A stretch of DNA of 7,624 nucleotides from Rhodospirillaceae bacterium (GCA_018660965.1 JABJJH010000628.1:1-7624), one strand, 5' to 3'; shown: positions 1-6,587, counted from the stretch's first letter. Program-made: numbers and translations. Notes: generated by a model not told the origin, from the sequence alone.

Positions 1-741
1 GACGCCGCCGGTCGATTGCATCACCAGCACCGGCGCGGCCAAGCCATTTTCCGCCAGATTCGCGGCCAGCCGATTGAGATAACCACCCAGGCCTGGCCCG
101 ACATAGGCGTTGACGGCGGCGGTGCTGACCCGGTCGTATTCGCCTTCGCGGCGCAACACTTCATGGGACAGGGACACAAACGGCGCCCAGCCGCTTTCCG
201 CCACCAGTTCGCGTACCCGGTTTTCGTGCGCGCCGTTGCGGTGGGAATGCATGAACAGCACGACCAGTCCTTCCACGCCGGCGTCGCGCAGGGCGATGAT
301 GGCGTCGCGCACGGCGTCTTCGTCCAGCGGTATTTCAATGTCGCCGCTGGTGTTGACCCGCTCCATCGCTTCGCGCCGCCGGGGGCGCGGGATGAGCGGT
401 TCGGGCGGCGCCATGCGGATGTTGTAGCGGTTCTGTTTGCTGCCGTCGCGCAGCTCGATGATGTCGCGGAACCCGGACGTGGTGATCAACCCGAGCGTGG
501 CGCCCTTGCGCTCTACGACCAGATTGGTGGCGACGGTGGACCCGTGAATGAATAAATTGGTGGCGGCAAGCATGTCGCTCAGGCTCATACCCACGCGCTC
601 CGCCAGCAGGGTGAGTCCTTCCATGACGCCGCGCGACGGGTCGTCGGGGGTCGAGGGAGTTTTCGCGGTGTGCAGCGCGCCTGTGTCGTCGATGCACACC
701 AGATCGGTGAAAGTGCCGCCAATATCCACGCCGATCCGCAT
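1..741 (-). CDS. hyuA: Hydantoinase/oxoprolinase subunit A (HyuA family), N-terminal part, cut by window edge
   Basis: Reading the minus strand from the ATG at 741-739 gives 247 codons open to the window edge, so the C-terminal part (family usually about 680-720 aa) is missing. The protein begins MRIGVDIGGTFTD, the phosphate-binding signature of the ASKHA-like HyuA_N domain. HGSTVATN follows at 66-73, then a TSGFRDIIELRDG block at about 89-100, the SLSHEV..EYDRVSTAAVNAY block at 190-213, and MQSTGG at 241-246 where the central hydantoinase A domain begins. Known members are ATP-dependent N-methylhydantoinases, 5-oxoprolinases and acetone carboxylase beta-like subunits, cytosolic and usually paired with a HyuB subunit. 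HyuB would be expected beyond position 1. The start is supported by AAGGAG (751-756) nine nt upstream. The gene is divergent from the aminotransferase operon. The family is certain; the substrate (hydantoin, oxoproline or other) is not determinable. Confidence 0.93.
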   Translation of the reverse strand, partial: MRIGVDIGGTFTDLVCIDDTGALHTAKTPSTPDDPSRGVMEGLTLLAERVGMSLSDMLAATNLFIHGSTVATNLVVERKGATLGLITTSGFRDIIELRDGSKQNRYNIRMAPPEPLIPRPRRREAMERVNTSGDIEIPLDEDAVRDAIIALRDAGVEGLVVLFMHSHRNGAHENRVRELVAESGWAPFVSLSHEVLRREGEYDRVSTAAVNAYVGPGLGGYLNRLAANLAENGLAAPVLVMQSTGGV

Positions 742-755
742 GCCGTCTTACTCCT

Positions 756-767
756 TGAAGTTCTTCA
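756..767. promoter_or_regulatory. Short palindrome overlapping the hyuA Shine-Dalgarno
   Basis: TGAAGTTCTTCA is a 5+2+5 perfect inverted repeat sharing its edge with the AAGGAG ribosome site of hyuA (751-756, read on the minus strand). The 2-nt centre makes an RNA hairpin unlikely, so a DNA operator is the better guess. Twelve-base palindromes of this kind can occur by chance. Confidence 0.22.
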
Positions 768-795
768 TCCTTTGGCGGCGCGATGACGCCTGTCG

Positions 796-824
796 TTGTC
801 AAGTGTCCAGCCCGCGCCTAGAAT
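796..824 (+). promoter_or_regulatory. Sigma70-type promoter for the aminotransferase operon
   Basis: TTGTCA (796-801) and TAGAAT (819-824) are separated by exactly 17 bp, and each box matches the sigma70 consensus at 5 of 6 positions. Transcription would start near 831, giving a leader of about 26 nt before the ATG at 857. The direct repeat TGTCAAG overlaps the -35 box (797-803) and recurs just after the -10 box (824-830), offset 27 bp, so a regulator could bind across this promoter. Read on the other strand, both copies contain a perfect TTGACA, but I find no convincing -10 for hyuA at the right distance. Confidence 0.6.
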
Positions 825-856
825 GTCAAGAAGGTGACGATTGAGGTAGGGGGGCG

Positions 857-2182
857 ATGATGATCGAACGACCGGTTTCGGCGGCGTTATATGACCGAGC
901 GACCGCCGTCATGCCTGGCGGCAACACCCGCGTCACCGTGTATATGAAGCCGCACCCTTATTACGCCGCGCACGGGAAGGGGTGTCGCATCACCGACGCC
1001 GATGGCGTGACGCGGCTAGACTTCACCAACAACTACAATTCGCTTATTCACGGTCACGCCCACCCGGACGTTATTGCGGCGGTGCGCGACCAGTTGGAGC
1101 GCGGCACGGCGTTTCCCATGGCCAGCGAAACCGAGATTGATCTGGCCGAGCATCTATGCGCCCGCGCGCCGTCGTTCGACCATGTGAGGTTCTGCAATTC
1201 CGGCTCCGAAGCGGTGATGTTCGCGCTCAAGGCGGCGCGGGCGCATACGGGAAAGCCGAAGATCGCGAAATGCGAAGGCTCCTATCACGGTTCTTATGAC
1301 TTCGCCGAGGTCAGCCTGGATTCGACGCCCGCGACCTGGGGCAACGCCGATCCGAAATCGGTCGCCTACGCTAGCGGCACGCCGCAGAGCGTTCTGGATG
1401 AAGTCGTCGTCATTCCGTTCAACAAGCCGGTTGAATCTGAACGTATCCTGCGGGCGCACGCCAGGAACCTGGCCTGTGTGCTGATCGACTTGATGCCGAA
1501 CCGGGGCGGGTTGATCCCTGCGACGCCGGAATTTGTCGCCATGTTGAAACGGGTGCGCGACGACACCGGCATGCTGATCGTGCTGGACGAAGTCATCACC
1601 ATGCGGCTGGATTACGAAGGTGCGCAATCGCTGTACGATTTGCGTGCGGACCTGACCGCGTTGGGCAAGATCGTCGGCGGCGGCTTTCCGGTCGGCGCCG
1701 TGGCGGGGTCGGCCGATGTGATGGCGGTGTTCGACCCACGCCAAACCAAAACCCCGCTGCCGCATTCGGGCACCTTCAACGCCAATCCGGTCACCATGGT
1801 CGCAGGCGTTACCGCGATGCGCCTGTTGACGCGCGACGAAATCATCCGGCTCGGCGCGTTGGGCGACCGGGCGCGCGACGGCGTGGCGGCGGCGATGCGT
1901 GCGGCGGGGATGCCGGGGCAGGTCACCGGCATGGGGTCGCTGTTTCGTATTCACGTGCATGACCGACCGTTGAGCGACTATCGTTCGATGTTGATGACGG
2001 CGGCGGAAAAGGACGTTCTGGGCGCCATCGTCGAGTATATGCGCGACCACGGCGTCTTCGTGAACGAACGCGGCGTGTGTTCGTTGTCCACGCCGATGGG
2101 AGAGGCTGAAATCGACGCCTTTCTGGATTGTTTCAGGGATGCGCTGGCTTTTGTTGGCGGGCAAACGCAAGCGGCGGATTAA
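857..2182 (+). CDS. Class III PLP aminotransferase, GSA-aminomutase-like / beta-amino-acid aminotransferase group
   Basis: This 441-aa fold-type I PLP enzyme should move an amino group between an amino (possibly beta-amino or omega-amino) acid and a keto acid in the cytosol. The PLP phosphate loop CNSGSEA is at 113-119 and YHG at 143-145. The cofactor-binding aspartate is D244 in LDEVITMRL, and the Schiff-base lysine is K271 in ALGKIVGGG. HSGTFNANP lies at 303-311. True HemL has GFR after DEV and a GTLSGNP-type motif, so this is probably not the haem-pathway enzyme. The layout recalls Variovorax beta-phenylalanine aminotransferase: R25 (NTR) and R405 (NERG) fall where I remember its two carboxylate-binding arginines, an alignment made by eye. 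Two ATGs (857, 860) follow a G-rich stretch with GAGG at 843-846, so either could be the start. It is first in a two-gene operon. Family is firm, substrate open. Confidence 0.9.
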   Translation: MMIERPVSAALYDRATAVMPGGNTRVTVYMKPHPYYAAHGKGCRITDADGVTRLDFTNNYNSLIHGHAHPDVIAAVRDQLERGTAFPMASETEIDLAEHLCARAPSFDHVRFCNSGSEAVMFALKAARAHTGKPKIAKCEGSYHGSYDFAEVSLDSTPATWGNADPKSVAYASGTPQSVLDEVVVIPFNKPVESERILRAHARNLACVLIDLMPNRGGLIPATPEFVAMLKRVRDDTGMLIVLDEVITMRLDYEGAQSLYDLRADLTALGKIVGGGFPVGAVAGSADVMAVFDPRQTKTPLPHSGTFNANPVTMVAGVTAMRLLTRDEIIRLGALGDRARDGVAAAMRAAGMPGQVTGMGSLFRIHVHDRPLSDYRSMLMTAAEKDVLGAIVEYMRDHGVFVNERGVCSLSTPMGEAEIDAFLDCFRDALAFVGGQTQAAD

Positions 2183-2203
2183 CGCAATAATGGGAGCGCG
2201 GTT

Positions 2204-3127
2204 ATGTCGGAAAATTGGGTGGTGTGGTTCAACGGTGAAATCGTGCCGGAACACGAAGCGCGCGTGCCGTTTCGCGACCGGGGGTTCAAATATGGCGACG
2301 CGGCGTTCGATACGACGCGCACCTTCGGGCACAAGATTTTCAAGCTCGACGAACATCTCGACCGCTTCTACAAGTCCCTTAAATATTTGCGCATCGACCC
2401 CGGCATTTCCCGCGCCGAATTGAAACGCGCGACGGAGGAAGTCGCCGAACTTAACCTCAAAAACGTGACCGGGGACGAAGACATCTGGGTGACCCAGCGC
2501 GTGACGCGCGGCATGGACGAAGGCGACAAGCGCCAATGGCCGGGCTACCCGGACCGCACGGTGCTGGTGGAATCGCGCCCGTTGCCGCTGCGCGAACGCG
2601 GCAAGTTCTATCGCGACGGCTTGAAGGTCGTCACCCCGTCGATCCGCCGCCCCGCGCCGGACACCCTCAGCCCGCGCGCCAAGACGCATAATTACCTGAA
2701 CCTCGTCATCGCCGAACTGGAGGTGAAGGAGCGCGACCCCGAAGCCCAGGCCGTGTTGCTGGACACCAACGGCAATCTGGCCGAAGGCAAGGGCAGCAAC
2801 ATTTTTATCGTCAAGGACGGCGCGGTGATCACGCCCAAGGAACGCTACGTCCTGCCGGGCGTCAGCCGCCAGACCGCGATGGATCTGGCGCGCGAAAAGA
2901 ATTTGAGCGTCGAGGAAGCCGATATCGACCTGTACGACGCGCTGAACGCGGAAGAGATGTTCATCACCTCAACCAGTTTCTGCATCTGCCCCGTCGGCAG
3001 CTTCAACGGCAACAAGATCGGCGACGGCGCGGTGCCCGGTCCGGTGACGAAGGGGCTGATCGACGCCTATGTCGACTATGTCGGTTGCGACTGGTACGGG
3101 CAGTATCTGAAACACTCGAACACCTGA
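2204..3127 (+). CDS. Class IV PLP aminotransferase (branched-chain / D-amino-acid transaminase fold)
   Basis: This 307-aa fold-type IV PLP enzyme has the usual length for the IlvE/Dat/PabC family. In order it shows FRDRGFKYGDAAFDTTRTF at 23-41, HLDRFYKS at 51-58 (R54 is the expected phosphate-contacting arginine), and the catalytic lysine K160 in KTHNYLN. NLAEGKGSNIF follows at 191-201 (E194 pairs with the pyridine nitrogen), then the VLPGVSRQTA loop at 216-225 and FITSTSFCICPV at 253-264. The N-terminal segment does not carry the usual BCAT YxxxxFEGIR pattern and looks closer to D-amino-acid or broad-range members, so I give no gene symbol. GGGAG at 2192-2196 lies 7 nt before the ATG. The gap from the upstream aminotransferase stop is 21 nt, so they are almost certainly co-transcribed. 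Pairing of two transaminases of unrelated fold suggests successive or opposite-chirality transaminations in one pathway; that is inference. Confidence 0.88.
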   Translation: MSENWVVWFNGEIVPEHEARVPFRDRGFKYGDAAFDTTRTFGHKIFKLDEHLDRFYKSLKYLRIDPGISRAELKRATEEVAELNLKNVTGDEDIWVTQRVTRGMDEGDKRQWPGYPDRTVLVESRPLPLRERGKFYRDGLKVVTPSIRRPAPDTLSPRAKTHNYLNLVIAELEVKERDPEAQAVLLDTNGNLAEGKGSNIFIVKDGAVITPKERYVLPGVSRQTAMDLAREKNLSVEEADIDLYDALNAEEMFITSTSFCICPVGSFNGNKIGDGAVPGPVTKGLIDAYVDYVGCDWYGQYLKHSNT

Positions 3128-3144
3128 TCGCGCCCTTTTACTAC

Positions 3145-3196
3145 TTCTTCCGCGCGTCCGCGTTGGCTACTTTTCCCGTGCATCCGCACCGGCGAC
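3145..3196 (-). repeat. Diverged 26-bp tandem duplication at the 3' end of the monooxygenase gene
   Basis: On the minus strand the last codons of the monooxygenase (3196-3171, reading VAGADAREK) are followed directly by a second copy (3170-3145) that would read VANADARKK and then its own TAG at 3143-3141. The two 26-nt units match at 18 positions. Several mismatches are synonymous (GTC/GTA, GAT/GAC, GCA/GCG). Because 26 is not a multiple of three, the second copy is out of frame, and the first stop (3169-3167) forms at the junction. The 39-nt gap between the convergent genes is mostly this copy, and I see no hairpin-plus-U-tract terminator in it. Confidence 0.6.
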
Positions 3197-4411
3197 CTTC
3201 ACCGACGCCTTGACCACCGGGACTTCGTGTTCCGCCAGGGGTTGCATATAGGCCTTGCGGGCCAGCGCCGCTTCGATATACGGCGCCAGTTCCCGGGCCT
3301 TGGCGGCTTCGCGTTCTTCCACGTCCCGGGTGAATTCGGGCATCACGGTGTTGGCGAACAGTTCAAGGGATTCGCAAATGTTGGCGTTGGTGTTGTGTCC
3401 GGCCTGTTGCAGGAAGATCACCTGATCGACGCCGGAATCCCGGAAGTTCGTTAAATGCGCGAGCATGTCGTCGGGCGTGCCGATGCCCGCCCCGTCGAAT
3501 TCGGATTTCGCCAGCGCCGCCTGAATCAACCGGTCCGACGCGTCGCCGCGCTTTTCCATGAAATCGCCCCACATGTCGCTGTAGCCAGGCGTGAAATCCT
3601 CCGCGACCAGTTTTTGTTGCGAATAGCGGAAGAATTCGAAATTGTCCTGGCCCCGGCGGATCGCTTCGGCCCGGTCTTCATGCATGGAAAACGCCGACAC
3701 CATCGCCAGATTGGCGTTGACGTTCCAGCCCAGCGGCACGCACGCGTCGCTCTTGATGATGTCGTAATAAATCGTCGACCAGGTTTTCGCCTCCTCGGGG
3801 TCGAGAAACGCAAACGCCAGCGCGCCGATGCCGTTTTGCGCCGCGACCTTGATGGTGTCGCGGTTGGTGCAGGCCATCCATAATTTCGGGTGCGGGGTTT
3901 GCAGCGGCTTCGGCAACACGTTGCGGCACGGCATGGAAAAGCCCTCGCCCTCGAAACCGGGATAGGGCGTCAGCACCATCATGTTGCAAATCTGTTCCGC
4001 CGCTTCCAGCGCCAGCGCGCGTTTGCGCCGCGCGGGGATGCCGAACGCGCCCAGCTCCAACCGCGTCGCGCCTTCGCCGATGCCGAACTCGACCCGGCCG
4101 TCGGACACCAAGTCCAGCGTCGCCAACCCTTCGGCGGTGCGGGCGGGGTGGTTGTAGTTGGGGATCACCTGACGGATGCCGTGGCCAAGGCGAATATTCT
4201 CGGTCTTGCCCGCCGCGGCGGCCAGAAACACTTCCGGCGCGGAGGCGTGCGAATACTCGTCGAGGAAATGATGTTCGACTTCCCAGGCGTAATCGAACCC
4301 CAGCTTGTCCGCCAACACGACCTGTTCCAGCGCGTCCTTGAACAACCGGTGTTCGTCCCCGTCGTTCCAGGGACGCGGCAATTGCAACTCATAAAAAACG
4401 CCAAACCGCAT
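3167..4411 (-). CDS. LLM-class flavin-dependent oxidoreductase (bacterial luciferase-like monooxygenase)
   Basis: This 414-aa TIM-barrel enzyme of the bacterial luciferase superfamily should use reduced FMN (or F420) to oxidise an unidentified small substrate in the cytosol. It begins MRFGVFYELQLPRPW, has EHHF at 46-49, a long conserved stretch RLGHGIR..YNHPARTAE at 74-94, then LVSDGRVEFGIGEG at 101-114, GTPDDM at 311-316 and a charged helical tail from about 363. I chose the ATG at 4411-4409 because GGAG lies 7 nt upstream. A frame extension of 7 codons exists, but it begins with TTG (4432-4430) and has no good ribosome site. The gene converges on the class IV aminotransferase with a 39-nt gap, so it has its own promoter and is not in that operon. 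Its C-terminus carries the tandem duplication described separately. Substrate unknown; luciferase chemistry should not be assumed. Confidence 0.9.
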   Translation of the reverse strand: MRFGVFYELQLPRPWNDGDEHRLFKDALEQVVLADKLGFDYAWEVEHHFLDEYSHASAPEVFLAAAAGKTENIRLGHGIRQVIPNYNHPARTAEGLATLDLVSDGRVEFGIGEGATRLELGAFGIPARRKRALALEAAEQICNMMVLTPYPGFEGEGFSMPCRNVLPKPLQTPHPKLWMACTNRDTIKVAAQNGIGALAFAFLDPEEAKTWSTIYYDIIKSDACVPLGWNVNANLAMVSAFSMHEDRAEAIRRGQDNFEFFRYSQQKLVAEDFTPGYSDMWGDFMEKRGDASDRLIQAALAKSEFDGAGIGTPDDMLAHLTNFRDSGVDQVIFLQQAGHNTNANICESLELFANTVMPEFTRDVEEREAAKARELAPYIEAALARKAYMQPLAEHEVPVVKASVKVAGADAREK

Positions 4412-4447
4412 GGGAAGTCTCCGCTGATTCAAATAGTGGGAACGACG

Positions 4448-4476
4448 ATAAGAGAATGTTTCGACGGTCGGCTCAA
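4448..4476 (-). promoter_or_regulatory. Candidate promoter close to the monooxygenase gene
   Basis: On the minus strand TTGAGC (4476-4471) and TCTTAT (4453-4448) are 17 bp apart, each matching the sigma70 consensus at 4 of 6 positions. Transcription would start near 4441, about 30 nt before the chosen ATG. CGACGGTCG (4462-4470), a 4+1+4 palindrome, sits in the spacer and might be an operator. The support is moderate at best. Confidence 0.35.
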
Positions 4477-4522
4477 TGGTTAAGTTGCGCGCCGGGGCGA
4501 GCGTCCAAGAGAACGCCGAAAC

Positions 4523-4585
4523 GCCAAATGTTAACCCGCGCCCCCTTTTTCAGTATGCATGAGTATGTATGAGTTAGCATTTGGC
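4523..4585. repeat. 13-bp inverted repeat with a tandem decamer in its loop
   Basis: GCCAAATGTTAAC (4523-4535) and GTTAGCATTTGGC (4573-4585) are inverted copies matching at 12 of 13 positions, separated by 37 nt. The loop holds a run of C then T (4541-4550) and two head-to-tail decamers, AGTATGCATG (4552-4561) and AGTATGTATG (4562-4571), differing at one base. No T-run follows either arm, so it is not a standard intrinsic terminator. It lies between the monooxygenase and the distal AT-rich promoter candidate, so it could be a leader structure of that gene, a two-site operator, or a relic of a small mobile repeat. Confidence 0.6.
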
Positions 4586-4613
4586 CCGCCGTGTTAAATC
4601 CGGTGTAAATCAT

Positions 4614-4643
4614 ATTATAGGCATATAGTCATAATTATGTTGA
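4614..4643 (-). promoter_or_regulatory. AT-rich promoter candidate, distal, reading toward the monooxygenase
   Basis: The minus strand has a perfect TATAAT (4619-4614) with TCAACA (4643-4638) 18 bp upstream, matching the -35 consensus at 4 of 6 positions. The perfect palindrome CATAATTATG (4630-4639) overlaps it. If used, the transcript would start near 4607 and carry a leader of roughly 195 nt including the whole 4523-4585 inverted repeat. AT-rich DNA gives such matches easily. Confidence 0.3.
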
Positions 4644-4743
4644 GTTCAAGGGCCGAAATGGAATTTGTTCCAAGCGCAGGCGTCAATAGCTTGAATGTTG
4701 GCCCGCCTTGACCTCAACAGGAGACATTCGCATCGCTACGGTT

Positions 4744-4761
4744 GATGTCGCATGTTGACCC
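4744..4761. repeat. Left copy of an 18-bp direct repeat bracketing the cyclase module
   Basis: GATGTCGCATGTTGACCC here and GATGTTGCATGTTGACCC at 6738-6755 are in the same orientation and differ at a single base. This copy ends 7 bp outside the cyclase stop codon. The sequence outside the two copies does not match, as expected for boundary repeats or two members of a dispersed repeat family. Confidence 0.6.
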
Positions 4762-4771
4762 GGAGCGGTCA
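4756..4771. other. Small hairpin overlapping the cyclase stop codon
   Basis: TGACC-CGGAGC-GGTCA is a perfect 5+6+5 inverted repeat, and its right arm contains the minus-strand TGA stop of the cyclase (4771-4769). There is no U-tract after it in the transcript, so a factor-independent terminator is doubtful; a weak 3'-end stem is possible. It overlaps the left direct repeat. Confidence 0.3.
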
Positions 4772-6529
4772 TTCTGGAAGATCCGCAAGCCTAAGCCCTT
4801 CGAGAAAGACCTCGAGATGGTCTGGCTTCTTGAAAGGAAAGGTCTGTTTGATAAAAGATAATGTAAAATCGGGTTTTAGAGTGAGCGCGTCACGTCCAGC
4901 TTTGCGCGCGTCATCAATCTTCGATAAGTGGCCTAGTGCGGAGGCCAAAATAGCATAAGCCAACCACCCAGGGCTACGCTGTCGAGTGGCCTTCGTAGCC
5001 CATGATAACGCTTCGTCGTGTCGCTTCAGCATAATGAGCGCAAGAGACCGCAAACTCATATATGTCCATATCGACGGATCGTGCGGGTTGAGACGAATAG
5101 CAATTTCAACCTTTTGAACAGCCTCATCGGGACGGCCAGACATAGCTAAAGCCATTGCTAGGCCGTTAAACGCATGTGCGAAATTTGGGTTTAACTCAAT
5201 AGCCCGCTCTAGCTCCGCAATTGCATTTTCGTGATCTTTGGTCAGAGTAAGTATTCGGCCATATGCAAAATGGGCAAACGGTTCTTTGTCATCCGACGAA
5301 ATTGCATTTTGTGAAATTGTTTTTGCGTCTTCGAGCGCTTCTTCTGGAGAATCCGTAAATCCAAATAAAACGTCCCAGTAAATGGCGTGCGCAAGAGCGC
5401 CCTGCGCCCGACTGAAATTTGGATCAGCCTTGATAGATTTTCGAAACAATTTCTGCGCCTCGGCGTTCTCCTCTTTTGTAAAGCGGTAATGGTGCCAGAG
5501 TCCTTGTTGGAAACTGGTCCACGCGTCAACGGTCTCTCTTGGTTTCCGTATAGCCAGCTCACGCTCGGCCATGCCAAGTTCCGGTTCTATCGTAGCGACG
5601 ATAGTTTGCGTGATTTCGTCCTGGAGTTCGAAGATATCGTCTAGCTGTCGATCGTAGCGCTCCGCCCAAATATGATTGCCAGTAGACGCATCTATCAGCT
5701 GAGCCGTAATCCTAAGGCGATTTGCGCTGCGGCGAACACTACCCTCCAGCACATAGCGAACACCCAATTCTGCAGCCAACTGTTTAATGTCAATCGAACG
5801 ACCCTTGTATGCAAAGGTGGAATTTCGTGCAGTAACGAAGAACCAACGGAGTTTTGACAATTCGGTAATAATGTCTTCGGTGATGCCTTCCGCAAAATAT
5901 TCCTGTTCTGCATCGCCCGACATATTGTCGAACGGTAGAACTGCAATGGATGGCTTGTCAGGCAACGGCAAGGTTCCACTGACCGCTGCTGCGTCCAGTG
6001 TTTCTTGCTTTGACCAGCGCCAGACATAGACAGGGCGTGCGATGTTCTTGACCTCATGTTCACCGCCATCCTGCCAATCGATATCCAACCGGTCGCGGAC
6101 CTGACGGTAGGCATCGTCCGATAAAGCCAGCCCGTTGGGCTCCGACAGTCCTTCCAGACGCGCGGCGACGTTCACACCGTCACCAAAGATATCGTCTCCT
6201 TCAACAATGATATCACCCAGATGCACGCCGACCCGAAAACGCATGGCAACATCATCGGTGAGGTTAGCGTTACGTTCCATCATGCCGTCCTGGATAGCAA
6301 TACTGCATTCCACGGCGGTGACGACGGACGGAAATTCGAGAAGCAATCCATCACCAGTGGCTTTGACAATTCGACCGCCATGTTTTTGGACAAGGGGATC
6401 GATCAATTCGGAACGGTGCGCGTTCAATTCGGCGAGCGTGCCGGTTTCATCCACGCCCATAAGACGCGAATAGCCGACCACGTCAGCGGATACAATTGCC
6501 GCCAGCCTACGTTGAGTTCCCTCCACCAT
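4769..6529 (-). CDS. Class III adenylate cyclase with TolB-like domain and C-terminal TPR repeats
   Basis: This 586-aa protein probably makes cAMP under the control of a protein-binding tail. The cyclase homology domain (about 6-170) keeps the two metal aspartates, D16 in SADVVGYS and D60 in KATGDGLLLEF. It also keeps the adenine-selecting pair K56 and D113 and the transition-state pair N120 and R124 in NVAARLE, so it should be active, and as an adenylate rather than guanylate cyclase. A TolB N-terminal/FlgO-like domain follows (about 193-320, PSIAVLPF then YFAEGITEDI). TPR-like helical repeats fill about 370-555, with ERAIELNPN and EIAIRLNPHD. No signal peptide or membrane helix is visible, so it is probably cytosolic. 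I start at the ATG at 6529-6527 (MVEGTQRRLAAIVSADVV) because family members begin this way. An in-frame ATG at 6589 adds 20 residues unlike the family, and neither start has a strong ribosome site. GC is visibly lower than in its neighbours. Confidence 0.9.
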   Translation of the reverse strand: MVEGTQRRLAAIVSADVVGYSRLMGVDETGTLAELNAHRSELIDPLVQKHGGRIVKATGDGLLLEFPSVVTAVECSIAIQDGMMERNANLTDDVAMRFRVGVHLGDIIVEGDDIFGDGVNVAARLEGLSEPNGLALSDDAYRQVRDRLDIDWQDGGEHEVKNIARPVYVWRWSKQETLDAAAVSGTLPLPDKPSIAVLPFDNMSGDAEQEYFAEGITEDIITELSKLRWFFVTARNSTFAYKGRSIDIKQLAAELGVRYVLEGSVRRSANRLRITAQLIDASTGNHIWAERYDRQLDDIFELQDEITQTIVATIEPELGMAERELAIRKPRETVDAWTSFQQGLWHHYRFTKEENAEAQKLFRKSIKADPNFSRAQGALAHAIYWDVLFGFTDSPEEALEDAKTISQNAISSDDKEPFAHFAYGRILTLTKDHENAIAELERAIELNPNFAHAFNGLAMALAMSGRPDEAVQKVEIAIRLNPHDPSIWTYMSLRSLALIMLKRHDEALSWATKATRQRSPGWLAYAILASALGHLSKIDDARKAGRDALTLKPDFTLSFIKQTFPFKKPDHLEVFLEGLRLADLPE

Positions 6530-6587
6530 GGTCCGGAGTGTAGCTGTCCACTTCCAGGCAATCCATCCGCGAAATTCTTGGAGACTC

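Larger units (their letters stand above)
4412..4768. other. Intergenic spacer between monooxygenase and cyclase
   Basis: No credible gene lies in these 357 bp. The part next to the monooxygenase is GC-rich; about 4550-4700 is clearly AT-rich. Besides the elements listed separately, it holds a 5+4+5 inverted repeat TGGAA-TTTG-TTCCA (4659-4672), two exact copies of TTGGCCCGCC (4581-4590 and 4698-4707), and a lone AGGAG (4719-4723) with no ATG, GTG or TTG at a usable distance on the plus strand. That last item might be the remains of a gene start displaced when the cyclase module arrived, which is speculation. Confidence 0.6.

Noticed and set aside
16..555. 179-codon plus-strand open frame at the left edge
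   Set aside because: It is antisense to HyuA, whose DIGGTFTD and HGSTVATN motifs on the minus strand are decisive.
1154..2689. 511-codon minus-strand open frame across both aminotransferase genes
   Set aside because: It spans two genes with clear PLP motifs on the plus strand. Its translation is rich in Arg, His and Ala with no domain, the usual antisense artefact of GC-rich coding DNA.
3128..3166. Bidirectional terminator between the convergent genes
   Set aside because: No stable hairpin could be found; the segment is explained by the duplicated gene end.
3890..4483. 197-codon plus-strand open frame opposite the monooxygenase 5' half
   Set aside because: It lies antisense to the conserved EHHF and GRVEFGIGEG region of the monooxygenase and has low-complexity Arg/Gln/His composition.
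4756..4771. Intrinsic terminator for the cyclase gene
   Set aside because: The stem is only 5 bp and no U-tract follows it in the transcript direction.
4745..4861. Plus-strand 38-codon frame beginning MSHVDPERSFW and ending at TAA
   Set aside because: It looks protein-like but is antisense to the conserved C-terminus of the cyclase (the FPFKKPDHLE..LADLPE tail). The nearest AGGAG is about 21 nt upstream, too far to drive it.
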